Source of the DNA: Streptomyces sp. ISL-36
GTDB lineage: Bacteria > Actinomycetota > Actinomycetes > Streptomycetales > Streptomycetaceae
Length of the DNA: 47,965 nt
Reading direction: 5' to 3'
Assembly (NCBI RefSeq): GCF_018614205.1
Contig: NZ_JAGGOS010000063.1
Location: 1-47,965, forward strand
A program made the translations under genes and the position numbers. Shown here piece by piece: positions 16,365 through 27,054 of this stretch. The stretch's first letter is position 1, and every line of letters begins with the position of its first letter. Below the pieces are notes generated by a model. That model made no database searches, was not told the DNA's origin, and saw nothing but the letters and a program-made list of their open reading frames with translations.

Positions 16365-16413
16365 TACGCCCACGCCCGTTCAACGCTTCACCGCACCAGA
16401 AAGGTTCCCGCCC

Positions 16414-17451
16414 ATGGAGGGAATGGCGATCCGGCTGCAGGGACTGCGGAAGGCCTACGGCCGGACCGAGGCCGTGGCGGGGGTGGACCTGGAGATCGCC
16501 GACGGAGAGTTCTTCTCGATGCTGGGCCCGTCCGGTTCCGGGAAGACGACCGTGCTGCGCATGATCGCCGGGTTCGAGGCCCCGAGCGCCGGCACGGTCG
16601 AGCTCGCCGGCCGCGAGGTCACCCGGCTAGCCCCGTTCGAGCGGAACGTCCACACGGTGTTCCAGGACTACGCGCTCTTCCCCCATATGACGATCGAACA
16701 GAACGTCGCCTACAGCCTGAAGGTCCGCAAGGTCGCCAAGGCCGAACGTCTCGTCCGGGCCCGCGCCGCGCTCGCACAGGTCCGGCTGGAAGGGCTCGGC
16801 CGGCGCCGGCCCTCCGAGCTCTCCGGCGGTCAGCGCCAGCGGGTGGCCCTCGCGCGCGCCCTCGTCGGCCGCCCCCGGGTGCTGCTGCTCGACGAACCGC
16901 TCGGCGCGCTCGACCTCAAGCTGCGCGAGCAGATGCAGGTCGAACTCAAGGCCATCCAGCGCGAGGTCGGCATCACCTTCGTCTTCGTCACCCACGACCA
17001 GGAGGAGGCGTTGACGATGAGCGACCGGATCGCCGTCTTCCACCAGGGCCGGATCGAGCAGGTCGGCACCCCGGCCGAGATCTACGAACGGCCCGCGACC
17101 CCATTCGTCGCGGGATTCGTCGGTACCTCGAACCTGCTCAGCGGCGAGGCGGCGCGACGCCTGGTCGGTGCCCCCGGCACGTACAGCATCCGGCCGGAGA
17201 AGATCCGGGTCCTCAAGGACCACGCCGAGTTCGGCGAACCCGAGCACGCCACCGCGACCGGCACCGTCGCCGAAGTGGTCTACCTCGGCGACGCGACCCG
17301 CTTCCTGGTCGATCTCGACGCCGGGGGCCGGCTCACCGCCGTCCAGCAGAACCTGGAGACGTCCGCCGAGGACCTCAGCGCCTTCCGGGGCGCGCGGATC
17401 GGACTGCGGTGGCACCGGCGCCACGCCGTACGCGTCCCGGACGCCCCGTAA
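16414..17451 (+). CDS. potA: polyamine ABC transporter ATP-binding protein
   Basis: The ATPase of a spermidine/putrescine-type importer. It has the Walker A motif GPSGSGKTT, Q-loop FQDYALFPHMT, signature LSGGQRQR, Walker B VLLLDEP, D-loop GALD and H-loop FVTHDQ, followed by a C-terminal TOBE-like regulatory domain (SIRPEKIRVL, then VVYLGDATRFLVDL). The length of 345 residues fits PotA. ATG 16414 is chosen because AAAGG lies 8 bp upstream and because ATG 16360 falls inside the promoter; ATG 16423 is an alternative. First gene of a four-gene operon with the lipoprotein and two permeases, divergent from the GntR gene. Symbol used by family similarity only. Confidence 0.9.
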   Translation: MEGMAIRLQGLRKAYGRTEAVAGVDLEIADGEFFSMLGPSGSGKTTVLRMIAGFEAPSAGTVELAGREVTRLAPFERNVHTVFQDYALFPHMTIEQNVAYSLKVRKVAKAERLVRARAALAQVRLEGLGRRRPSELSGGQRQRVALARALVGRPRVLLLDEPLGALDLKLREQMQVELKAIQREVGITFVFVTHDQEEALTMSDRIAVFHQGRIEQVGTPAEIYERPATPFVAGFVGTSNLLSGEAARRLVGAPGTYSIRPEKIRVLKDHAEFGEPEHATATGTVAEVVYLGDATRFLVDLDAGGRLTAVQQNLETSAEDLSAFRGARIGLRWHRRHAVRVPDAP

Positions 17452-17597
17452 CCCCGCCCGTCACCCGCTGCCCGCTCCCCGCTCCCCTCTGCTTCCCCCT
17501 GATCCGCTCTTCCCCCGCTCTCTCTTGCTCCCCCCGGCTCTTTCCGCTCCTCCCGCACCTCTCTCGTCCCCCTTCACCCTCACGTACGGAGAATCAC
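17452..17597. other. pyrimidine-rich gap between the ATPase and binding-protein genes
   Basis: The 146-bp spacer is overwhelmingly C and T on the coding strand from about 17461 to 17582, with only isolated purines. It holds no gene. It ends in the Shine-Dalgarno GGAGA for the next gene. In RNA it would be unstructured and C/U-rich. Confidence 0.7.
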
Positions 17598-18797
17598 GTG
17601 CGCCTGCACCGTTCCCTCCTGACGGCCGTGGCCGTCTCCGGGCTCCTGCTCGTCACGGCCTGCGGCTCCGCCGAGCCCGCCGGTTCCGGAAAGCCCGGCG
17701 GCCTCAACCCGCCCGACCTCAAGGCGCCCACCGCGCTCGGGAAGACCGAGGGGCAGGTCAACCTCATCGCCTGGGCCGGCTATGTCGAGGACGGCTCCAA
17801 CGACCCGAAGACCGACTGGGTCACCGCCTTCGAGAAGCAGACCGGCTGTCAGGTCAACGCCAAGACCGCCGCCACCTCCGACGAGATGGTCTCGCTGATG
17901 AAGACCGGCGAGTACGACGCCGTCTCCGCTTCGGGAGACGCCTCGCTCCGGCTGATCGCGGCGGGTGACGCGGCCCCCGTCAACACCGCCCTCGTGCCGA
18001 ACTACGCCGATGTCTTCGCCGGCCTGAAGAACAAGGAGTGGAACTCGGTCAAGGGAGTCGCCTACGGCGTTCCGCACGGCCGGGGCGCCAATCTGCTCAT
18101 GTACGACACCGAGAAGGTGAAGCCCGCCCCCGACTCCTGGTCCGCCGTCTTCGACAAGGCCGCCGCGCACACGGGCAAGGTCACCGCGTACGACTCCCCC
18201 ATCTACCTCGCCGACGCGGCCCTCTACCTGATGGCGACCAAGCCCGAACTCGGCATCAAGAACCCCTACGCGCTCGACCAGAAGCAGTTCGACGCCTCGG
18301 TCGCGCTCCTGAAGGCGCAGAACGCGCACATCGGTGAGTACTGGAGCGACTACCTCAAGGAGATCTCCGCCTTCAAGAGCGGCGACTCGGTCGTCGGCAC
18401 CAGCTGGCAGGTGATCGCCAACCTCGCCAAGGCCGAGGGGGCGAAGATCGACGCCGTCCTGCCCAAGGAGGGCTCGACCGGCTGGTCCGACACCTGGATG
18501 GTCGCCGCGAAGGCCAAGCACCCCAACTGCGCCTACAAGTGGCTCGACTGGATCATCTCGCCGAAGACCAACGCCCAGGTCGCCGAGTACTTCGGAGAGG
18601 CACCGGCCAACGCCAGGTCCTGCGCCGAGACGGCCGACAAGATCCACTGCGCGACCTTCCACGCCACCGACGAGGCGTACTGGAACAAGGTCCACTTCTG
18701 GACCACGCCCATCGAGCAGTGCCTCGACGGCCGTACGGACGCGCGCTGCGTCCCGTACGCCAAGTGGGTCCAGGCCTGGAACGAGATCAAGGGCTGA
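17598..18797 (+). CDS. potD: polyamine-type ABC transporter substrate-binding lipoprotein
   Basis: A 399-residue lipoprotein: signal peptide with lipobox LLVTAC (Cys22), then a PotD/type-2 periplasmic-binding fold. Key stretches are VNLIAWAGYVEDGSNDPKTD, TSDEMVSLMKTGEYDAVSAS, VPHGRGANLLMYDT, VGTSWQVIANLA, and the C-terminal AYWNKVHFWTTP, which often lines the ligand site. It captures the substrate outside the membrane for the two permeases. GTG 17598 follows GGAGA by 6 bp. It is separated from potA by the pyrimidine-rich spacer, so expression may be uncoupled from the ATPase and higher. Four late cysteines (CAYK, CAETADKIHC, CLDG, CVPY) may form disulfides. Polyamine specificity is inferred from family. 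Confidence 0.9.
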   Translation: MRLHRSLLTAVAVSGLLLVTACGSAEPAGSGKPGGLNPPDLKAPTALGKTEGQVNLIAWAGYVEDGSNDPKTDWVTAFEKQTGCQVNAKTAATSDEMVSLMKTGEYDAVSASGDASLRLIAAGDAAPVNTALVPNYADVFAGLKNKEWNSVKGVAYGVPHGRGANLLMYDTEKVKPAPDSWSAVFDKAAAHTGKVTAYDSPIYLADAALYLMATKPELGIKNPYALDQKQFDASVALLKAQNAHIGEYWSDYLKEISAFKSGDSVVGTSWQVIANLAKAEGAKIDAVLPKEGSTGWSDTWMVAAKAKHPNCAYKWLDWIISPKTNAQVAEYFGEAPANARSCAETADKIHCATFHATDEAYWNKVHFWTTPIEQCLDGRTDARCVPYAKWVQAWNEIKG

Positions 18798-18803
18798 CGC
18801 TCC

Positions 18804-19706
18804 ATGACCCCGCTCGCGCCCACCGCGACACCCGCGCCGGCCGCCGGATCCGTCCGGCGGCTCGCCGGGGCCCTGCACCGCAGGCCCGGCGTACGGCTCG
18901 CCGCCCTGCTGACGGCGCCCCTGCTCTGGCTGGTGCTCGCCTACCTCGGCTCGCTCGCCGCCCTGTTCCTCTCCGCGTTCTGGACCACCGACTCCTTCAC
19001 CTCTGAGGTCGTACGGATCTGGACGGCCCAGAACTTCCAGGAGCTGCTCACGTCGCCCGTCTACCGGACCGTCGCCCTGCGCACGGTGGGGGTCGCCCTG
19101 GCGGTGACCGCTCTGTGCGCACTGATCGCCTTCCCCATCGCCTTCTACACGGCCAGGGTGGCTTCCCCACGACGCCGGCCGCTCCTCGTGGTGGCCCTCC
19201 TCATGCCGCTGTGGGCAAGCTACCTGGTGAAGGTGTACGCCTGGCGGCTGATCCTCTCCGAGGGCGGACCGCTGGACTGGGCACTCCGACCGTTCGGCCT
19301 GAGTGGGCCGGGGTACGGGCTGACGGCCACCGTACTCGTGCTGACCTACCTCTGGCTGCCGTACATGATCCTTCCGGTCCACACCGCCCTGGAGCAGCTC
19401 CCCGAGAGCCTGCTGCACGCCTCCGCGGACCTCGGGGCGCGGGCCGGCCGGACGCTGCGGTCGGTGGTCCTCCCCATGGTCGTACCCGCGGTCGCCGCCG
19501 GGTCGGTCTTCACCTTCTCGCTCAGCCTCGGCGACTACATCACCGTGCAGATCGTCGGCGGCAAGACCCAGTTGATCGGCAACCTCGTCTACTCCAACGT
19601 CACCCTGAATCTGCCGCTGGCCGCCGCGCTCGGCACCGTGCCGGTGGCCTTCATCGTGCTGTACCTGCTCGCGGTGCGGCGCACCGGAGCCCTGCGCAGC
19701 CTGTGA
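18804..19706 (+). CDS. potB: polyamine-type ABC transporter permease (PotB-like)
   Basis: A 300-residue inner-membrane permease with six helices. The EAA-type coupling loop is visible as LEQLPESLLHASADLGARAGRTL, contacting the ATPase. The motif DYITVQIVGGKTQLIGNLVYSN is typical of the PotB/YdcU group. It starts 6 bp after the binding-protein stop, so both are on one mRNA. A 40-residue Ala/Pro/Arg N-terminus precedes helix 1. Confidence 0.9.
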   Translation: MTPLAPTATPAPAAGSVRRLAGALHRRPGVRLAALLTAPLLWLVLAYLGSLAALFLSAFWTTDSFTSEVVRIWTAQNFQELLTSPVYRTVALRTVGVALAVTALCALIAFPIAFYTARVASPRRRPLLVVALLMPLWASYLVKVYAWRLILSEGGPLDWALRPFGLSGPGYGLTATVLVLTYLWLPYMILPVHTALEQLPESLLHASADLGARAGRTLRSVVLPMVVPAVAAGSVFTFSLSLGDYITVQIVGGKTQLIGNLVYSNVTLNLPLAAALGTVPVAFIVLYLLAVRRTGALRSL

Positions 19707-19728
19707 AAGGCCGGAAGGATCGCGTCCG

Positions 19729-20550
19729 ATGAACCTCTCCCGTCCCGCACGGATCGCGCTGCGCACCGCGGCCGGCCTCGGCTTCGCGGTGATCTATCTG
19801 CCGCTGCTGCTCGTCCTGCTGAACTCCCTCAACCCGGACCGCTCGTCGAGCTGGCCGCCCCCTGGGCTCACCACCGACTGGTGGGCGGCCGCCTGGGAGA
19901 ACGAGGGCGCCCGCGAGGCGCTGTGGACCTCGGTCAAGGCGGGGCTCGCGGCGACCGCGATCGCGCTCGTCCTCGGCACGCTGGTCGCCTTCGCCGTGCA
20001 GCGGTTCTCGTTCTTCGGACGGGAGGCGCTCTCCTTCGCGGTCGTGCTGCCGATCGCGCTCCCCGGCATCGTCACGGGCATCGCGCTCAACTCCGCCTTC
20101 GGCACCGTGCTGGCGCCGCTGGGGGTGGGGCTCGGTCTCTTCACCGTGGTCGTCGGCCACGCCACCTTCTGCATCGTGGTCGTCTTCAACAACGTCGTGG
20201 CTCGGCTGCGGCGACTGCCCGGTTCGTACGAGGAGGCGGCGATGGACCTGGGCGCGCACACGTTCCGTACGTTCTGGGACATCACCTTCCCGCTGCTGCG
20301 CTCGGCGCTTCTCGCGGGCGGTCTCCTCGCCTTCGCCCTCTCCTTCGACGAGATCGTGGTCACCACGTTCACGGCGGGGCCGGGCATCCAGACGCTCCCC
20401 GTCTGGATCTTCAACAACATGACGAGGCCGCAGCAGGCGCCCGTGGTCAACGTGGTGGCGGCGGTGCTGGTCCTGCTGTCGGTGATCCCGATCTACGCGG
20501 CGCAGCGGCTCTCCTCGGACACGGCGGGCGGTGGCGGGCGGGGAGCGTGA
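19729..20550 (+). CDS. potC: polyamine-type ABC transporter permease (PotC-like)
   Basis: A 273-residue second permease, with helices from residue 15 (AGLGFAVIYLPLLLVLLNSLN). It has the EAA loop LRRLPGSYEEAAMDLGAHTFRTFWDITFP and the motif LSFDEIVVTTFTAGPGIQTLPVWIFNNM typical of PotC/YdcV. It begins 22 bp after the first permease, preceded by GGAAGGA. It closes the importer operon. The Gly/Arg-rich tail (GGGGRGA) runs into a repetitive G-rich intergenic region. Confidence 0.9.
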   Translation: MNLSRPARIALRTAAGLGFAVIYLPLLLVLLNSLNPDRSSSWPPPGLTTDWWAAAWENEGAREALWTSVKAGLAATAIALVLGTLVAFAVQRFSFFGREALSFAVVLPIALPGIVTGIALNSAFGTVLAPLGVGLGLFTVVVGHATFCIVVVFNNVVARLRRLPGSYEEAAMDLGAHTFRTFWDITFPLLRSALLAGGLLAFALSFDEIVVTTFTAGPGIQTLPVWIFNNMTRPQQAPVVNVVAAVLVLLSVIPIYAAQRLSSDTAGGGGRGA

Positions 20551-20740
20551 GGCGGCTGGGGGGTGTGAGGCTGCCCGGAGCGTGTGCGGCCGCCGGGAGC
20601 GTGTGAGGCGGCCGGGGGCGTGAGGGGGGCCGGGCTCCGCGAGTCACCCGTTCGGCGGGCAGGACAGCGCGCCGAACGAGCAGGGCTGGTGCAGTGGGAG
20701 GCGTACCGCACGGAAGTCGACGATCTGGACGGCGCCCCCC
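20551..20740. other. G-rich intergenic region before the ClpC-like gene
   Basis: The left half holds diverged copies of a G-rich unit (CGGGAGCGTGTG, GGCCGGGGGCGTGAGG). I see no gene. I do not recognise HAIR or CIRCE heat-shock operators, so how the chaperone gene is controlled is not evident. Confidence 0.5.
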
Positions 20741-23227
<2,487 letters not shown>

Positions 23228-23315
23228 GCCGGTGAGGCAGGGGCCTCGCCCGGACGGAGGCGGCACGGGGCCCACGACCCCGCGCCCCGCGCGCCGCAGG
23301 GCTTGCTCGGTGCCG

Positions 23316-23624
23316 TCAGTCCGCTCGCTTGGTCCATTCCAGCGTGACCCGCAGACTCGCGCCGGCGCTGCCCTTCACGATGAGCGCCGTCAGTCCGCCC
23401 GCGTCCAGGGCCAGTTCGCAGCCGAACTCGACGGTCGCCCGGTGGGGGGCGGCTTGGTGCAGGGCATCGCCGATCTGTCCGGCGAAGGCGGACAGGGCGC
23501 GGCCGAGCCCCGTCAGATCGGGGACGGCGTCGCGCACCCCTTCCAGCTCCGTGTCCGGTCCTAGCCGTTCGGCCTCGACGTAGAGCACGGCGTCCCCGAT
23601 CTCGACCCTGGTGACGTCCGGCAT
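23316..23624 (-). CDS. CU044_2847-family protein (Trypco1 domain)
   Basis: A 102-residue single-domain protein. The N-terminal strand RVEIGDAVLYVEAER, central helix GLGRALSAFAGQIGDALHQA, and C-terminal block ATVEFGCELALDAGGLTALIV plus ASLRVTLEWTK match the Trypsin-co-occurring domain 1 pattern (usually VEFGLKL.AEAG..IA......F.VTL.W). These domains accompany trypsin-like or effector genes in predicted NTP-dependent conflict or signalling systems. No trypsin partner is adjacent here; the nearest gene is the convergent ClpC-like ATPase. Start ATG 23624. Confidence 0.75.
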   Translation of the reverse strand: MPDVTRVEIGDAVLYVEAERLGPDTELEGVRDAVPDLTGLGRALSAFAGQIGDALHQAAPHRATVEFGCELALDAGGLTALIVKGSAGASLRVTLEWTKRAD

Positions 23625-23723
23625 CGCGGCTCACGACTCCCTCGTGGTACGGGCGGCGGGGCAGGGCGCCAGTATCACCGAGGGCGGCGGGCGCGAACGG
23701 TCGGCACGCCGCGACCGCTCCTC

Positions 23724-23762
23724 AGCGCGCCGGCCGCCGGCCGCCGGCCGCCCGGGCGCGCT
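23724..23762. terminator. GC-rich hairpin downstream of the MBL hydrolase gene
   Basis: AGCGCGCC (23724-23731) pairs with GGCGCGCT (23755-23762). The loop consists of three copies of GGCCGCC. It lies 71 bp past the stop of the minus-strand MBL gene and upstream of the Trypco1 start. Confidence 0.45.
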
Positions 23763-23832
23763 GCCCTCCCGTACGTGAGGAGGAGTGGCGCGGGAGCGGG
23801 GTCCGGCGCGACTCGAACGCACCGGTGCCGGG

Positions 23833-24396
23833 CTACCCCGGGGTGGCGGCCGTGGGGGTGAAGGCGGCGCCGTGGCCCGGGACGACCAGGGCCGGGGAGA
23901 GGTCGAGGATCGCCCGCCGCGAGGCGTGCAGGGCTGCGGGGTCCGTGGCGTAGGGCTCCTCGACGGGCCCGTCCGACGACCACCACAGGTGGGTGAGCAC
24001 GACGAGGCCGTCGGCGGTCTCGGCCAGGGTGCTGATGTCCTCCGCGGTGTGCCCGGGCGTGGCGGCGAGCCGGATCGACGGGGAGAGGGCGAAGCCGTCG
24101 GCGGGACGGTCGGTCCAGAGATCGTCCTGATAGACGGCCCAGTGGTCGTGGTAGCGAGCGGCCGGGAAGAGGGCGGCGTTGAGGGTGTGGTCGGGGTGGT
24201 GGTGGCTGAACACCACGTCGGTGACCTGCCCGGGCACCACACCGGCGGCGTCGAGCGGGCCGAGGATCAGCTCGCGGTCGGCGACCATGCCCGGGTCGAC
24301 GACGACCACGACGTCCCCGTCACGCAGAAGGCTGACGGTGGAGGCGGTGCGTGGGCCGACGTATCCCTCGGTCAGGACGGTCAGGGTGGCGGTCAT
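23833..24396 (-). CDS. metallo-beta-lactamase-fold hydrolase
   Basis: A 187-residue MBL-fold protein with the zinc-binding motif SHHHPDH (H65, H67, D69, H70), a further TPGHTAEDI histidine, and the C-terminal VPGHG. The short length and DGLVVLTHLWW stretch resemble MBLAC1-like hydrolases (thioester- or RNA-processing relatives are known), but the substrate cannot be told. Start ATG 24396. Its upstream region carries two TTTCCAGCC direct repeats that could be regulatory. Confidence 0.85.
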   Translation of the reverse strand: MTATLTVLTEGYVGPRTASTVSLLRDGDVVVVVDPGMVADRELILGPLDAAGVVPGQVTDVVFSHHHPDHTLNAALFPAARYHDHWAVYQDDLWTDRPADGFALSPSIRLAATPGHTAEDISTLAETADGLVVLTHLWWSSDGPVEEPYATDPAALHASRRAILDLSPALVVPGHGAAFTPTAATPG

Positions 24397-24437
24397 GGGC
24401 GCTCACGCTAGCGCGGCACCTGGTGCGGGATGGATTG

Positions 24438-24469
24438 TTTCCAGCCGGACTGGCATGCGATTTCCAGCC
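24438..24469 (-). promoter_or_regulatory. direct repeat TTTCCAGCC upstream of the MBL gene
   Basis: Two perfect copies of TTTCCAGCC (24438-24446 and 24461-24469), 23 bp apart, i.e. about two helical turns. They lie 42-73 bp upstream of the MBL start codon. Spacing and location fit a regulator binding two half-sites on one DNA face. Confidence 0.35.
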
Positions 24470-24480
24470 AGCCTGCCGTT

Positions 24481-24512
24481 GGCTCCCGGATGCCGGGGCT
24501 CCCGGATGCCGG
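24481..24512. repeat. perfect 16-bp tandem duplication
   Basis: GGCTCCCGGATGCCGG occurs twice head to tail, 24481-24496 and 24497-24512. Each copy contains a small CCCGGATGCCGG dyad. It lies in the gap downstream of the SRPBCC gene, probably a slippage product or terminator element. Confidence 0.6.
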
Positions 24513-24550
24513 GGCCCCCGGGGCTCGGCACCTTCGGGGAGGACGGGCTC

Positions 24551-25036
24551 TCAGCGCGGCGGCTCCGGCAGCTCCTCGCCCGTCTCCAGGAGGGACTTGA
24601 GACTGGAGAGCAGGGCCGGCCAGCCCTCGCCGACCAGGTCACGGACCGTACCGTCGGGCTCCAGGTCGTCGTGCACGAGGGTCAGCTTGACCATGTCCCC
24701 GGCCGGCTCGATCGCGAAGGTCACCTTCGAGCGGCGCTCCCTCGCGAGCCTCGCGTACACCTCGTCACCGACACCGACCGCCTCGGCCCACTCCGGCGTG
24801 AAGGTGTGCCAGGTGTACGAGAGGAGCCGGCCGGGCTCGGCCGCGAGGACCACCTGGCCGGGGTCACTGGTCTTGCGTCCGCCCTCGTCCCAGACCATCG
24901 GCGACCCGGCGGTCCACGTCGTCTCGAAGGCGACCCCCCAGTAGCGGCGGGTGAGCGACGGTTCGATCAGGGCCTGCCAGAGTTCCTCGGGAGTGGTGCG
25001 GATGTAGGTGGTGTAGACGAACGCGTTGCTGTCCAT
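24551..25036 (-). CDS. SRPBCC/AHSA1-domain protein
   Basis: A 161-residue START-like fold protein of the Activator-of-Hsp90-homology type: FVYTTYIRTTPEELWQALIEPSLTRRYWG at the N-terminus, GSPMVWDEGGRKTSDPGQVV and LLSYTWHT in the middle, then KVTFAIEPAGDMVKLTLVHDDLE and a C-terminal GWPALLSSLKSLLETGEEL helix. It probably binds a hydrophobic ligand. Such genes are often paired with an ArsR regulator, but here the upstream neighbour on the same strand is a TetR gene (37-bp gap), so it may be co-transcribed with it. ATG 25036 follows GGGAG. Confidence 0.85.
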   Translation of the reverse strand: MDSNAFVYTTYIRTTPEELWQALIEPSLTRRYWGVAFETTWTAGSPMVWDEGGRKTSDPGQVVLAAEPGRLLSYTWHTFTPEWAEAVGVGDEVYARLARERRSKVTFAIEPAGDMVKLTLVHDDLEPDGTVRDLVGEGWPALLSSLKSLLETGEELPEPPR

Positions 25037-25073
25037 CGGGTTCTGCTCCCTGCTGACGTGCGGCTGCCGCGTG

Positions 25074-25730
25074 TCAACGCCGCCCGGCGCCGGCAGGCCG
25101 CAACGCCGCCGTCACCAGACCTTCGACCTCCTCCACGGAGACGTCTCCACCTCGGACGAGCCGGTCGAACACGAGACCGTCCACGCACGCCAGCAGCGTC
25201 AGTGTGCGCCCCTCCGGGTCCTCGACCCGGTGAGCGGCGAGGAAGCGGCGTACCGCGTCCCGCGCCGGGTTCTCGCGCGGAATCAGGATGTCGCGGAGTT
25301 CGGGGTCCCGCACGCTCTCGACCGCGCAGGCGTAGCGCGCGAGGGATCGGCGCCGGCCCTCACCGGCGAGACGGGCGGCGATCAGCGCGGCGCCGGCGTG
25401 GGCGAGTTCGGCGGCGGAGTGCGGCTCGCCGAGCCCCTCCCCCACCGCCCGCAGCTCGGCCTGGTCCCGTTCGACCAGACGGCGGACGAGGGCGGTCAGC
25501 AGGGCCGAGCGGGTGCGGTAGTACGCGGAGGTGGTTCCCGCCGGGAGTCTCGCGGCGGCGTCGACGGCGCGGTGGGTCAGCCCGCGCATCCCCGCGTCGG
25601 CGAGGACGTCGATCGCGGCGTCCGCGAGGAGGGTGCGGCGCTCGGAGACGCCGGAAGCGGGGGCGGTGGCACGGGCAGCGGAGGCGGGGCCGGTGGCGGC
25701 GGCGGCACGTCGATCGGAGGTCACCCCCAC
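25074..25730 (-). CDS. TetR-family transcriptional regulator
   Basis: A 218-residue repressor. HTH domain at about 30-80 (RRTLLADAAIDVLADAGMRG, then THRAVDAAARLPAGTTSAYYRTRSALLTALV), then a helical ligand domain. The first 28 residues are Ala-rich, and the start is uncertain: GTG 25730 lies 3 bp from an operator palindrome, so a leaderless start or the second GTG (25724) is possible. It is divergent from the FAD monooxygenase gene across a 71-bp region with two copies of the same palindrome. Thus it most likely represses both itself and the monooxygenase and is relieved by the enzyme's substrate or product. Confidence 0.88.
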   Translation of the reverse strand: MGVTSDRRAAAATGPASAARATAPASGVSERRTLLADAAIDVLADAGMRGLTHRAVDAAARLPAGTTSAYYRTRSALLTALVRRLVERDQAELRAVGEGLGEPHSAAELAHAGAALIAARLAGEGRRRSLARYACAVESVRDPELRDILIPRENPARDAVRRFLAAHRVEDPEGRTLTLLACVDGLVFDRLVRGGDVSVEEVEGLVTAALRPAGAGRR

Positions 25731-25732
25731 TT

Positions 25733-25778
25733 TCTACACCTGTAGAGACCGCACGCTAGGCTTCTACAGGTGTAGAAG
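25733..25778. promoter_or_regulatory. two TetR-type operators in the divergent promoter
   Basis: TCTACA-CC-TGTAGA (25733-25746) and the longer perfect palindrome CTTCTACA-GG-TGTAGAAG (25761-25778) share the core CTACA-N2-TGTAG. Their centres are 30 bp apart, about three helical turns, so two dimers would sit on the same face. They occupy the whole promoter zone between the TetR and monooxygenase genes. Confidence 0.8.
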
Positions 25779-25801
25779 ACTCTGGAGAGGGGCTGAATGC
25801 C

Positions 25802-27043
25802 ATGGGGAACACCGCTGTCGTCGTCGGCGCGGGAATCGGCGGGCTCGCCGCCGCCCTCGGACTGCGGCGGGTCGGCTGGGAGGTGACGGTGGTGGAGCGC
25901 GCCCACGTCCTCGACGACGCGGGCGCCGGGATCTCGCTGGCCGCCAACGGCATCCGCGCCCTCGACGCGCTCGGCGTCGGGGCCCAGGTGCGGGCGGCGG
26001 CGCGCGGTCAGTACACCGGCGGCACCCGTACGCCGGACGGCTCCTGGCTCGCCCGCATGGACGGCGCCGCCCTCGAACGCGCGCTCGGTACGCCCATCGT
26101 CGGCATCCCGCGCGCCGCGCTGCACCGGATCATGCGCGCCGCCCTCCCGGCCGAGGCCCTCACCGTCGGCGTCGAGGTAACGGGCCTCGACCGCTCGGCT
26201 CCTGAACGCGTCCGCGTCCACCTCCGTGCACGGGCCGCCGGGGCCTCGCCGACGCCCGGGACGCACCTCGACGCCGACCTGGTGGTGGCCGCCGACGGCG
26301 TCAACAGCCGCGTCCGGGCGCTGCTGTTCCCCGAGCACCGGGGCCCGGTCCACAGCGGCTCGACCGTCCTGCGCGCCCTCACGGACCGCCCCTTGGACCT
26401 GCCCACGGACTTCGAGATCAGCTGGGGGCACGGCGCCGAGTTCGGCCACATCGCCTTCGAGGACGGGCGCGCGGAGTGGCACGCCGTCCTCAACGCCCGG
26501 CCCGGCGTTCGCCACGCGGACCCGCTCGGCGAGGTGCGCCGGCTGTTCGCCGGCTGGCATCCGCCCATCCCCCGCCTGCTCGACGCGACCCGCCCCGAGG
26601 CCGTCCTCCACCACGACATTCATGAACTGGCCACCCCGCTCCCGTCCTTCGTCTCCGGCCGCGTCGCGCTCCTCGGCGATGCGGCCCACGCGATGACCCC
26701 CAACCTGGGCCAAGGCGCCTGCCAGGCGCTGGAGGACGCGGTCGTCCTCGCCGCCGCCCTGGGGCACCCCCGGGCGGCCGACGGCACGGACATCCGAGCG
26801 GCCTTGGCCTCCTACGACGCCGAACGCCGCCCTCGCGCCCAGTCCGTCACGGTCGCCGCTCGCCGCGCCGGCCGCATGGGCCAGCAGCTCAGCCACCCGG
26901 CGGCCGTGGCCCTGCGGAACGCGGCGCTTCGGCTGGCCCCCTCGGGCGCGGCGCTGCGCATGATCCTGCGGCACGCCGACTGGACACCGCCGTCCCTGCC
27001 CCGGGCGACGACGACCTCCGAAGCCGATGGCGTCGGCCGTTGA
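25802..27043 (+). CDS. FAD-dependent aromatic-ring-type monooxygenase
   Basis: A 413-residue class A flavoprotein monooxygenase. It has the Rossmann GAGIGGLAAALGLRRVGWEVTVVER at residues 9-33, the NAD(P)H/FAD DG motif VVAADGVNSRVR, and the FAD-binding GD motif VALLGDAAHAMTPNLGQGACQALEDAV. The fold and length fit salicylate-hydroxylase or tetracycline-oxygenase (TetX)-like enzymes. The substrate is unknown, but control by a divergent TetR protein suggests an aromatic or antibiotic inducer. ATG 25802 is preceded by GGAGAGGGG. The C-terminal 20 residues are unstructured. Confidence 0.9.
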   Translation: MGNTAVVVGAGIGGLAAALGLRRVGWEVTVVERAHVLDDAGAGISLAANGIRALDALGVGAQVRAAARGQYTGGTRTPDGSWLARMDGAALERALGTPIVGIPRAALHRIMRAALPAEALTVGVEVTGLDRSAPERVRVHLRARAAGASPTPGTHLDADLVVAADGVNSRVRALLFPEHRGPVHSGSTVLRALTDRPLDLPTDFEISWGHGAEFGHIAFEDGRAEWHAVLNARPGVRHADPLGEVRRLFAGWHPPIPRLLDATRPEAVLHHDIHELATPLPSFVSGRVALLGDAAHAMTPNLGQGACQALEDAVVLAAALGHPRAADGTDIRAALASYDAERRPRAQSVTVAARRAGRMGQQLSHPAAVALRNAALRLAPSGAALRMILRHADWTPPSLPRATTTSEADGVGR

Positions 27044-27054
27044 CAGTCGGCCGC

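Noticed and set aside
16360..16414. Earlier start for the ATPase gene at ATG 16360
   Set aside because: This ATG lies inside a good -10 hexamer with a matching -35 17 bp upstream; ATG 16414 has a Shine-Dalgarno.
24179..25759. 526-codon plus-strand frame opposite the MBL, SRPBCC and TetR genes
   Set aside because: The translation is Arg/Pro-rich low complexity in its second half and is antisense to three well-supported genes.
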